Shown piece by piece: positions 53,531 through 61,082 of a DNA stretch of 64,000 nucleotides. The notes under the pieces were generated by a model. That model saw nothing but the letters and a program-made list of their open reading frames with translations, ran no database searches and was not told the origin of the DNA. The stretch spans positions 186,001 through 250,000 of the forward strand of contig CAVPDQ010000027.1 of the NCBI GenBank assembly GCA_963702685.1. The letters run 5' to 3'. The first letter of the stretch is position 1. Each line of letters opens with the position of its first letter. The translations under genes and the position numbers were made by a program. This stretch comes from AP-15 sp963702685. GTDB lineage: Bacteria > Pseudomonadota > Alphaproteobacteria > ATCC43930 > CGMCC-115725.

Positions 53531-54418
53531 ATGCCGCCGGGCCGCGTCAGTGCTTGCGCTGCCGGAGCCATGCTGTTGCTCTGCGCCTGTCAGCCTTTGC
53601 CGCATCCCTTTGCCGGCGATGTGCCAAAGCCCGGTGCGCCGATCCTGACGCTGCGCGACACCGCGAGCGTGGCAATCGCACCATTGGCCGGCGCGCCGCG
53701 GGCGACCGCGGCAAAGCTCGGGCCGGCGATGGCCGAGGCGCTGCAAAAGCACGAGATCGCGGCCAGCGACCGGACCGCGAGCCTCGACAGCTACCATCTG
53801 TCCGGCCGCATCCAGGAAATGGCCCCCGCCGGCGGGAAGACGGCGCTCGTGGCGTCGTGGCGATTGAGCGATCCCTCGGGCAAGCTGGTCGGCGAGCGCG
53901 CGCAGCGCGTGGAGGCCGCCCAGGGCGACTGGCAGGCGGGCGACAAGGATGCCGTCACCCGGCTGGCGGCGGCGGGCGCCCAGGAAATCGCTGCGCTGAT
54001 GGAGGACAAGGCCCCGGTCGAGGCCGAGCAGGGGGGCCGCGCCCGGCTCCTGATCGGCGGCGTCGAGGGTGCTCCCGGCGATGGCGGCACCGCGCTCGAA
54101 ACCGCGATCGCGACGCTGTTGAAACGGCAGGACCTCGCCATTGTTTCCGACCCGAAAGCCAAAGCAGATCTCGTGCTCGATGCGGTGGTCAAAGTTGCCG
54201 CACCCAAAGCAGGCAAGCAGAATGTCAAGATCGTCTGGCGCGTGCGCCGCGCCGACGGCAGCGAAATCGGCACGGTCGGGCAGGAAAACAATGTGCCCGC
54301 CGGCCTCCTCGACGGTGCCTGGGGCGATGTCGCCTATGTGGTGGCGGCCTCGGCCCAGGACGGGATCATGGCGCTGGTCGCGCGCGGGGCGGCCGCCGCG
54401 TCGACCGGCAAATCCTGA
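53531..54418 (+). CDS. Predicted lipoprotein of unknown function
   Basis: A 295-residue protein with a lipoprotein signal: residues 1-19 are hydrophobic and the lipobox reads LCAC, with the acylated Cys at about residue 20 followed by QPLPHPF. The mature part has two similar alpha/beta segments (SVAIAPLAGAP...YHLSGRIQEM and ARLLIGGVEGAP...DLVLDAVVKV), which suggests an internal duplication. I know no named family. It starts five bases after pgeF, in the lgt operon. Confidence 0.78.
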   Translation: MPPGRVSACAAGAMLLLCACQPLPHPFAGDVPKPGAPILTLRDTASVAIAPLAGAPRATAAKLGPAMAEALQKHEIAASDRTASLDSYHLSGRIQEMAPAGGKTALVASWRLSDPSGKLVGERAQRVEAAQGDWQAGDKDAVTRLAAAGAQEIAALMEDKAPVEAEQGGRARLLIGGVEGAPGDGGTALETAIATLLKRQDLAIVSDPKAKADLVLDAVVKVAAPKAGKQNVKIVWRVRRADGSEIGTVGQENNVPAGLLDGAWGDVAYVVAASAQDGIMALVARGAAAASTGKS

Positions 54419-54493
54419 GCCCCCTCGTCGGCGGCCGGTGGCACCCTCGGAATTGGCCCGAGACCGACAATTTCGATCAATTCGATCAATTCG

Positions 54494-55562
54494 ATGCATC
54501 TCGACGACTTCGATTTTGACCTGCCGCGCGGCCTGATCGCCGAGCGCCCGTCGGAGCCGCGCGAGGCGGCGCGTCTGCTTGTCCATCCCCGCTTCCGGCG
54601 CCTTCGACGACCGCAGGATCGCCGACCTGCCGGCGCTGCTGCGGCCGGGCGATCTGTTGATCGGCAACGACACCAAGGTGATCCCGGCCCGGCTCGTCGG
54701 GCGGCGGGGGGCGGCGAGTGTCGAGATCACCCTGGCGCATGACGAGGGCGGCGGATCGTGGCGCGCCTTCGCCAAGGGCGCGCGCCGGCTGCATCCCGGC
54801 GACTGCCTGGAATTTGCCGAGGATTTCGCCGCGACCGTCGTCGAAAAGCTCGCCGACGGCAGCGTGTGCCTCAAATTCGATTGCGCCGGCGAGGCGTTTC
54901 GCACGGCGCTCGCCCGCCACGGGGCGATGCCGCTGCCGCCGTATTTGAAGCGCCCGCGGGGCGGCGATCCGCGCGACTTGGCCGATTACCAGACCATTTT
55001 TGCCCGCGCCGAGGGTGCGGTCGCCGCACCCACCGCCGGGCTCCATTTCACGCCGGCGCTGCTGCGCGCGCTCGCGGGTCGCGGCATCGAATTGGCGACA
55101 ATCACGCTGCATGTCGGGCCTGGCACGTTTCTGCCGGTCAAGACCGCCGACCCGCGCGCCCACATCATGCACGCCGAATGGGGGATGCTGTCGGCCGAAA
55201 CCGCGCGGCAGATCGCCGCCGCCAAACGCCGCGGCGGCCGTATTGTCGCGATCGGCACGACGAGCTTGCGCCTCCTCGAAACCGCCGCCGGCGCGACGGG
55301 CGGGGTCCAGCCCTTCGCCGGCGAAACGGGCCTCTTCATCACCCCCGGCTATCGATTTCGCGTGGTCGACCTGCTGCTGACCAATTTCCACCTGCCGCGC
55401 TCGACGCTCTTTATGCTGGTCGCCGCCCTCGCCGGCCTCGATCGCGTCAAAGCCGCCTACACCCACGCCATCGCCGGGCATTACCGCTTTTATTCCTACG
55501 GCGACGCCTGCCTGATCGAGCGCAGCATTTGGGCGGCAGAGCCGAAAATGCCGCTGGGATGA
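54494..55562 (+). CDS. queA: tRNA preQ1 ribosyltransferase-isomerase QueA, frame broken
   Basis: QueA adds the epoxycyclopentanediol ring to preQ1 in tRNA, using SAM as ribosyl donor; 355 residues are expected. The start MHLDDFDFDLPRGLIAERPSEPREAARLLV is typical. One extra C in the CCCC run at 54587-54590 throws out the frame; without it the sequence continues ASGAFDDRRIADLPALLRPGDLLIGNDTKVIPARL. Later motifs are APTAGLHFTPALL, HVGPGTFLPVK and LITNFHLPRSTLFMLV-type (LLTNFHLPRSTLFML). It opens the queuosine gene run. Confidence 0.9.
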
Positions 55563-55601
55563 CGGCGGAATGCGCTTGCCGTTTGACAGGATTCGCGCGC
55601 G

Positions 55602-56727
55602 ATGACGATCGGGTTTGAGGTGTTGGCGCGGGACGGCAGGGCGCGGCGCGGGCGCCTCACGACCGCGCATGGGGTCGATCGAGACGCCGGTCTTTATGCC
55701 GGTCGGGACCGCGGCGACGGTCAAGGCGATGACATCCGAAGGGGTTGCTGCGACCGGGGCCCGAATCCTGCTCGGCAACACCTATCACCTGATGCTGCGG
55801 CCGGGTGCGGAGCGCGTCGCCGAGCTCGGCGGCCTCCATCGCTTTATGAACTGGCCGCACGCGATCCTGACCGATTCGGGCGGGTTTCAGGTCATGTCGC
55901 TGGCAAAGCTGCGCGAGATTTCCGAGGAGGGCGTCGCGTTCCGCTCGCATCTCGACGGCAGCGCCCATCTCTTGACGCCGGAGCGCTCGGTCGCGATCCA
56001 GCATTTGCTCGGCGCCGATGTAACGATGGCCTTGGACGAATGCACGCCGTTCCCGGCGGAGCATGCGGCGGTCGAAGCCTCGATGGAATTGACGCTGCGC
56101 TGGGCGGAACGCTCGCGCGCCGCCTTTGTCGAGCGGTCGGGCCACGGCTTGTTCGGCATCGTCCAGGGCGGCGTTCATCCCGATCTGCGCCGGCGTGCGG
56201 CGGCGCGGCTGATCGAGATCGGCTTTGACGGCTATGCGGTCGGCGGGCTGGCGATCGGCGAGGGGCAGGCGACGACCTTTGCCGTGCTCGATACGACGGT
56301 GCCGGCCTTGCCCGACGACCGGCCGCGCTATCTGATGGGGGTCGGCAAGCCCGCCGATCTCGTCGGCGCGGTGATGCGCGGCATCGACATGTTCGATTGC
56401 GTTCTGCCGACCCGCTCGGGCCGGACCGCACAGGCTTTTACCCGACAAGGCACGCTGAACCTGCGCAATGCGCGCCACGCCGCCGACCCGGCGCCGCTCG
56501 ACCCCGAATGCGGCTGCCCGGCCTGCTCCGGCTACAGCCGCGCCTATCTGCACCATCTCTGCCGCTGCGGCGAGATCCTCGCGGCCATGCTGCTGACCGC
56601 GCACAATCTGCGCTACTATGCCGATCTGATGATGGCGATGCGCAACGCGATCGAAACGGGTGGGCTGGCAGATTTTGCCGCCCGATTCGCCGCGGCCCAG
56701 GCCGGATCGAAGGAAGCGGCGCAGTGA
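55602..56727 (+). CDS. tgt: Queuine/preQ1 tRNA-ribosyltransferase Tgt, frame broken
   Basis: The TIM-barrel enzyme that exchanges G34 of tRNA-His, Asn, Asp and Tyr for preQ1; 374 residues are expected. One extra G in the GGGG run at 55671-55674 separates the start (MTIGFEVLARDGRARRGRLTTAHG) from SIETPVFMPVGTAATVKAM. Downstream, the nucleophile region DSGGFQVMSL, VGGLAIGEG and GIDMFDCVLPTRSGR are intact. The zinc site is ECGCPACSGYSRAYLHHLCRCGE. It ends GTGA, overlapping queF. Confidence 0.92.
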
Positions 56728-57183
56728 CGGCGGAAACCGCCCTGACCCAGCTCGGCCGGCGAACGGCACTGCCGAAATCGCCTGGCAAAGCGCTGCATCG
56801 AAACCGTGCCGAACCCGCATCCGGGGCTCCTTTACCTGGTGCGCTTCACCTGCCCCGAATTCACCTCGCTCTGCCCGGTCACCGGCCAGCCCGATTTCGC
56901 CCATCTGGTCATCGATTACGCGCCCGAGGCGGCGATCCTCGAAAGCAAGTCCTTAAAGCTTTATCTCGGCGCCTTTCGCAACCACGCGGCGTTTCACGAG
57001 GATTGCACGCTCGGCATCGCCCGCCGCCTGGTCGAGACGCTGGCGCCGCGCTGGCTCAGGATCGGCGGCTACTGGTACCCGCGCGGCGGCATCCCGATCG
57101 ACGTGTTCTATCAGACCGGCCCGCCACCCGCCGGCTTGTGGCTCCCCGACCCCGGCGTCCCCTCCTATCGCGGCCGCGGGTGA
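56724..57183 (+). CDS. queF: NADPH-dependent preQ0 reductase QueF, frame broken
   Basis: The short QueF type (expected 152 residues) reduces the nitrile preQ0 to preQ1. The active-site Cys is in CPEFTSLCPVTGQPDFAHL, and the NADPH and substrate motif is ESKSLKLYLGAFRNHAAFHEDC. One extra C at about 56796 lies between the start (MTAETALTQLGRRTALPKSPGKAL) and ETVPNPHPGLLYLVRF. The GTG start overlaps the tgt stop codon. It is the third consecutive queuosine gene with a one-base insertion early in the frame. Confidence 0.9.
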
Positions 57184-57205
57184 GCGGCCGAAAACGGACG
57201 CCATG

Positions 57206-57465
57206 TCAATAGGTGGTCGAGGTGCGGCGCCGAATATCGTGGACCTCGATGTGCCGGCGTTCCGCGTCCACGGAAAAAAGTATGCGCCACGATCCCACGC
57301 GACGGCGGAACAGGCCCCGGTATGGTCCGTGGAGGGCGCGACATCACCGGCAAGCGGGTCTTCCTTCATCTCGTTGAGAGCTCGGTTTATGCGTTCACGT
57401 TCGCGCGCTCCGATACGCCGCAGTGCGCGCGCGGCATTGTTACTTAGTAGGAAGTCCCAGTTCAT
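57206..57465 (-). CDS. RelE/ParE-family toxin, frame broken
   Basis: A toxin of about 86 residues of the RelE/ParE superfamily. The N-terminal part is MNWDFLLSNNAARALRRIGARERERINRALNEMKEDPLAGDV. The C-terminal part, in another frame, is LHGPYRGLFRRRVGSWRILFSVDAERRHIEVHDIRRR, which holds the conserved basic and aromatic residues. A single base appears to be missing in the GGG run at 57334-57336. The start overlaps the antitoxin gene by 26 bases, the usual arrangement. As sequenced the toxin would be inactive. Confidence 0.82.
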
Positions 57466-57715
57466 TTTGGAGATCTTCGAGGCGCACATATTCGCCGCGA
57501 GCAATCTGTTCCTTGCTGCGGCGTACCGCTTCGGCCTCGTCCGGCGGCATCTCTTCGGTGGGCCGCAGGCGGCCGACAGCTCCGATGTACCATCGGACCG
57601 ACTCGCGAAGGGCCTCCGCCCGGCTGACCTTGTGGCGACGGCGGACGCGGTCGAGCGCCGCAACCTCTTCCTGCGGCAACGTTGTGGCGATCGTTTTTTT
57701 GGTGTGCGTCATCAT
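57440..57715 (-). CDS. Ribbon-helix-helix antitoxin (CopG/RelB-like)
   Basis: A 91-residue antitoxin. The ribbon-helix-helix DNA-binding part is KKTIATTLPQEEVAALDRVRRRHKVSRAEALRESVRWYI. An acidic C-terminal arm follows (PPDEAEAVRRSKEQIARGEYVRLEDL) that would wrap the toxin. GGGAAG lies before the ATG at 57715. The pair is encoded antisense to, and between, queF and queG, so it interrupts the queuosine run. Confidence 0.85.
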   Translation of the reverse strand: MMTHTKKTIATTLPQEEVAALDRVRRRHKVSRAEALRESVRWYIGAVGRLRPTEEMPPDEAEAVRRSKEQIARGEYVRLEDLQNELGLPTK

Positions 57716-57833
57716 CGCGGCTTCCCTGCTTCAACCTCCCCTAAGCTATATATCGTATCGCACGTCGCGACACGGACCGCAGATCAAACATTCGACAGAC
57801 GGACGGCCATCTCGTGTCTTCAACTGCAAGCTG

Positions 57834-58961
57834 TTGAAAGCGGACCCGGTGCGCGAGGCGATCCGCGATCGGGCGCTGGCCGAGGGGTTCGATGCGGTCG
57901 GTTTTGCCGCGGCCCGGCTCGGCGCCGAGGCGCGCGCCGGGCTCGCCGAGTTTATTGCCCGCGGCTATCACGGCGATATGGGCTGGATGGCGCAGACCCA
58001 GGATCGGCGCGGCGATCCGCGGGCCTTGTGGGACGAGGCGCGCAGCGTCGTTGTGCTCGGCGTCAATTACGCCCCGGAAGACGCCTCGCCGGTCGCCGCA
58101 AGTTGTGGCGCAGTTTCGGTCTATGCCCGCGGCCGCGATTATCACGACGTGCTGAAGCGCCGGCTGAAGACGCTGGCACGGTGGATCGACCGGCAATGGC
58201 CCGGCGCCTTGAAGCTTTTTGTCGACACCGCGCCGGTCATGGAAAAGCCGCTGGCGCAAGAGGCCGGGCTCGGCTGGCAAGGCAAGCACACCAACCTCGT
58301 GTCGCGCGAGTTCGGCTCGTGGCTGTTCCTCGGCGAGATTTACCTCGCCCTCGAGCTCGAGCCCGACGCCGCCGAAAGCGACCATTGCGGCTCGTGCCGG
58401 CGCTGCCTCGACGCCTGCCCGACGGCGGCGTTTCCGGCTGCGCACCAGCTCGATGCGCGGCGCTGCATCTCGTATCTGACGATCGAGCACAAGGGCATGA
58501 TCCCGGCGGAATTGCGCCCGCTGATCGGCAACCGCGTCTATGGCTGCGACGATTGCCTCGCGGTCTGCCCGTGGAACAAGTTTGCGCAAGCCGCGCATGA
58601 GCCCGACTTTCTGCCGCGCGCCGAATTGACGGCACCCCGCCTCGCCGATCTCGCCGGTCTCGACGACGCGGCGTTTCGCAAGCTTTTCGCCGGCTCGCCG
58701 ATAAAGCGCACCGGGCGCAACCGGTTTTTGCGCAATGTGCTGATCGCGATCGGCAACGGCAACCCCGGCGACCCGGTTCTCGTCGCTGCCGCCAGGCGCT
58801 GCCTCGACGACCCGGCGCCCATCGTTCGCGCTGCTGCGGTCTGGGCGGCGATGCGGCTGGCGCCGTTGAGTGAAGCCGAGCGGGCGCTACGCCTCGCCGC
58901 CGAGGTGGAGCCGATCGTCCGCGAGGAGTGGGCGCGTTGCTCCGATCTCAGCCCGGCTTGA
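57834..58961 (+). CDS. queG: Epoxyqueuosine reductase QueG
   Basis: A 375-residue cobalamin- and [4Fe-4S]-dependent enzyme that makes the last step from epoxyqueuosine to queuosine. Family landmarks are YHGDMGWMAQTQDRRGDPR, KLFVDTAPVMEKPLAQEAGLGWQGKHTNL, the first cluster CGSCRRCLDACPTAAF and the second CDDCLAVCPWNKF. A HEAT-like tail ends the protein (PIVRAAAVWAAMRL). The start is uncertain: TTG at 57834 or GTG at 57849, both with poor ribosome-binding sites. The 3' end overlaps the convergent minE by 14 bases. Confidence 0.92.
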   Translation: MKADPVREAIRDRALAEGFDAVGFAAARLGAEARAGLAEFIARGYHGDMGWMAQTQDRRGDPRALWDEARSVVVLGVNYAPEDASPVAASCGAVSVYARGRDYHDVLKRRLKTLARWIDRQWPGALKLFVDTAPVMEKPLAQEAGLGWQGKHTNLVSREFGSWLFLGEIYLALELEPDAAESDHCGSCRRCLDACPTAAFPAAHQLDARRCISYLTIEHKGMIPAELRPLIGNRVYGCDDCLAVCPWNKFAQAAHEPDFLPRAELTAPRLADLAGLDDAAFRKLFAGSPIKRTGRNRFLRNVLIAIGNGNPGDPVLVAAARRCLDDPAPIVRAAAVWAAMRLAPLSEAERALRLAAEVEPIVREEWARCSDLSPA

Positions 58962-59298
58962 CCCAGGGCGCCCGCGACCCGGCATCGTAGCCGGCGGCGG
59001 CGGAGGGCTTGGCCGGGCCGGCCGAACCATTCTTGGTCGGCCGCAGCGTGGCGCGGTCGATCTCGACATTGATTTCGAGGAGCGAGGTGTCGCCCTCGCG
59101 GCCGAGATTGACGCGCAGCATGTCGCCGCGGATCTCGACATAGCGGCCGACGACGTCGAGCAATTCCTTTTGCATGATCGGCAGAAAATCGGGCGCGTCG
59201 CGGCTCGCTCGCTCGTGCGCGAGCACGATCTTCAGCCGGTCCTTGGCGACCGCGGCGCTGTTGCGCCGCTCGGGGAAGAGGATGTTGAGCAGGCGCAT
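58948..59298 (-). CDS. minE: Cell division topological factor MinE
   Basis: A 116-residue MinE that stimulates MinD ATPase and drives pole-to-pole Min oscillation. The membrane-targeting and anti-MinCD part is MRLLNILFPERRNSAAVAKDRLKIVLAHERA. The topological domain is FLPIMQKELLDVVGRYVEIR. A C-terminal Ala/Pro/Lys-rich tail of about 30 residues is longer than in E. coli. The ATG overlaps the minD stop (TGATG). Confidence 0.95.
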   Translation of the reverse strand: MRLLNILFPERRNSAAVAKDRLKIVLAHERASRDAPDFLPIMQKELLDVVGRYVEIRGDMLRVNLGREGDTSLLEINVEIDRATLRPTKNGSAGPAKPSAAAGYDAGSRAPWVKPG

Positions 59299-60113
59299 CA
59301 GGCGCGACTGAACAAAGAGCGGAAAAAGCCGCGGCGCTCGGGCCTCAGAAAGCGCAATTCGCGATCTTCGCCGAGAAAGCGGGCGACCGCGTCGAGATAG
59401 GCGCTCCCGGCGGGGCTCTCCGGGTCGAACACGACCGGGGTCCCGGTGTTCGACGCGCGCAGCACCAATTCCGATTCCGGGATCACGCCGAGCAGCGGGA
59501 TCGACAGGATCTCGTTGACGTCCTCGACGGTCAGCATTTCGCCCCTGGTGACGCGTTGCGGCGAATAGCGGGTCAGCAACAGATGGATCGCCACCGGCTC
59601 CAGATTGTGCTCGGCCCGGCGCGATTTCGAGGCGAGGATGCCGATGATGCGGTCGCTGTCGCGCACCGAGGACACTTCGGGGTTGGTGACGATGACCGCC
59701 GCATCGGCGAAATAGAGCGCGGTGATCGCCCCGTGCTCGATCCCGGCCGGGCTGTCGCAGACGATAAAGTCGAAGGTTTCCTTTAATTCGTCGAGCACGC
59801 GCTCGACGCCGTCGCGTTTGAGGGCGTCCTTGTCGCGCGTCTGCGAGGTCGGGAAAATGTAGAGGTTGTCGCTGCGCTTGTCCTTGATCAGCGCCTGGTT
59901 CAGCTTGGCGTCGCCGTTGATGACATTGATGAAGTCGAAGACGACGCGGCGCTCGCAGCCCATGATCAGGTCGAGGTTGCGCAAGCCGACATCGAAATCG
60001 ACGACCACGGTGCGGTGGCCGCGCAATGCCAGCCCGGCGGCAAAGGCGGCTGCGCTGGTGGTTTTGCCGACGCCCCCCTTGCCCGAAGTGAGGACGACTA
60101 CCTTGGCTGCCAA
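59298..60113 (-). CDS. minD: Septum site-determining ATPase MinD
   Basis: A 271-residue deviant Walker-A ATPase that binds the membrane and recruits MinC. The P-loop is TSGKGGVGKTTSAA near residues 9-22. VVDFDVGLRNLDLIMG and CDSPAGIEHGAITALYFAD are classic MinD motifs. The C-terminus (RRGFFRSLFSRA) is the amphipathic membrane-targeting helix. It lies between minC and minE in the standard order. Confidence 0.97.
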   Translation of the reverse strand: MAAKVVVLTSGKGGVGKTTSAAAFAAGLALRGHRTVVVDFDVGLRNLDLIMGCERRVVFDFINVINGDAKLNQALIKDKRSDNLYIFPTSQTRDKDALKRDGVERVLDELKETFDFIVCDSPAGIEHGAITALYFADAAVIVTNPEVSSVRDSDRIIGILASKSRRAEHNLEPVAIHLLLTRYSPQRVTRGEMLTVEDVNEILSIPLLGVIPESELVLRASNTGTPVVFDPESPAGSAYLDAVARFLGEDRELRFLRPERRGFFRSLFSRA

Positions 60114-60161
60114 AAAGGACCTCCCCTTCCCCCGGCGGGTCCGCCGGCGCCATCATGAGCG

Positions 60162-60890
60162 TCAATTGCGGGTGATCGTCAACCGGTCATCGACGAGCGC
60201 GATCTGCACCGGCGCGCCACGCTCCTCGGGCGGCAATTGGTCGGCGACGAGATAGCGCCCGGCAATGCTGACGAGCTCGGCTTCGAGCCGGCCGCAAAAG
60301 ATTCGCGCCTCGGTGTCGCCGCCGGCGCCGGCCAATGCCCGGCCGCGCAAGACGCCGTAAACATGGATGTTGCCGTCGGCCATGATCTCGGCCCCGGCGC
60401 TGACCGGCGCGGTGACGACGAGATCCCCGCCGCGCGCATAGATCTGGGTCCCCGAACGGACCGGCTGGGTGACGAGGCGGGCTTTGCCGGCGGTCGCGCG
60501 CGGAGGCGGAGCGACGTTTGGCACGGGCGCGGGCGGCACGGGCGCGTTCGCCACGGGCGCGGGCGGTGGCCGGCGCGGCTGCGTCGAATTCGGGGCAAAG
60601 CTGGCGAGCCCGCTCGCCGCGGCAGCCTCGATCTGCGCCGGCAGCGCATTTTGCACCCCGACCAGGGTCAGCGTGTGCTGGTGCAGAATGTCCCGCGCTT
60701 CGGTAAATTCCCCCTCGGCGGCAAACCCCGGCGTGTCGCGCAAATCGAGGATCACCGGCGCGTTCAGGAAAAACCGCGGGCTGCGGCTGATCTGCTCGGC
60801 GAGGTCACGCTCGAACGCCGGGTCGCGCAGCATGCCGGCGCGCACCACCATCAGTGTGAACACAGCACCCTGCACGAGATTGCCCGCCAT
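60162..60890 (-). CDS. minC: Septum inhibitor MinC
   Basis: A 242-residue FtsZ-ring inhibitor. The N-terminal FtsZ-binding domain starts VQGAVFTLMVVRAG. A Pro-rich linker (about residues 105-140) leads to the C-terminal beta-helix, with VRSGTQIYARGGDLVVTAPVSAGAEIMADGNIHVYG, where MinD binds. The ATG at 60890 (MAGNLVQ) gives the expected N-terminus. A TTG further upstream at 60959 would add 23 unlikely residues. It is 48 bases from minD. Confidence 0.92.
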   Translation of the reverse strand: MAGNLVQGAVFTLMVVRAGMLRDPAFERDLAEQISRSPRFFLNAPVILDLRDTPGFAAEGEFTEARDILHQHTLTLVGVQNALPAQIEAAAASGLASFAPNSTQPRRPPPAPVANAPVPPAPVPNVAPPPRATAGKARLVTQPVRSGTQIYARGGDLVVTAPVSAGAEIMADGNIHVYGVLRGRALAGAGGDTEARIFCGRLEAELVSIAGRYLVADQLPPEERGAPVQIALVDDRLTITRN

Positions 60891-61082
60891 TCCGAGACCC
60901 GCCCCCGCCCGCGGCGTCGAGACCGATGACGGGTTAGCCCCAAACCTCCCGCCCCGCAACGCCTTTCGCCTTTGGGTGTGGTATCGGCCGAGCTTGACGA
61001 GCGCATAGGTTCATGATATGTTCGTGACATGCCGCATTCACGTGCGGCAGGCGGTGGGCTAAGGTCGCGGCGGGGTGGGAAC

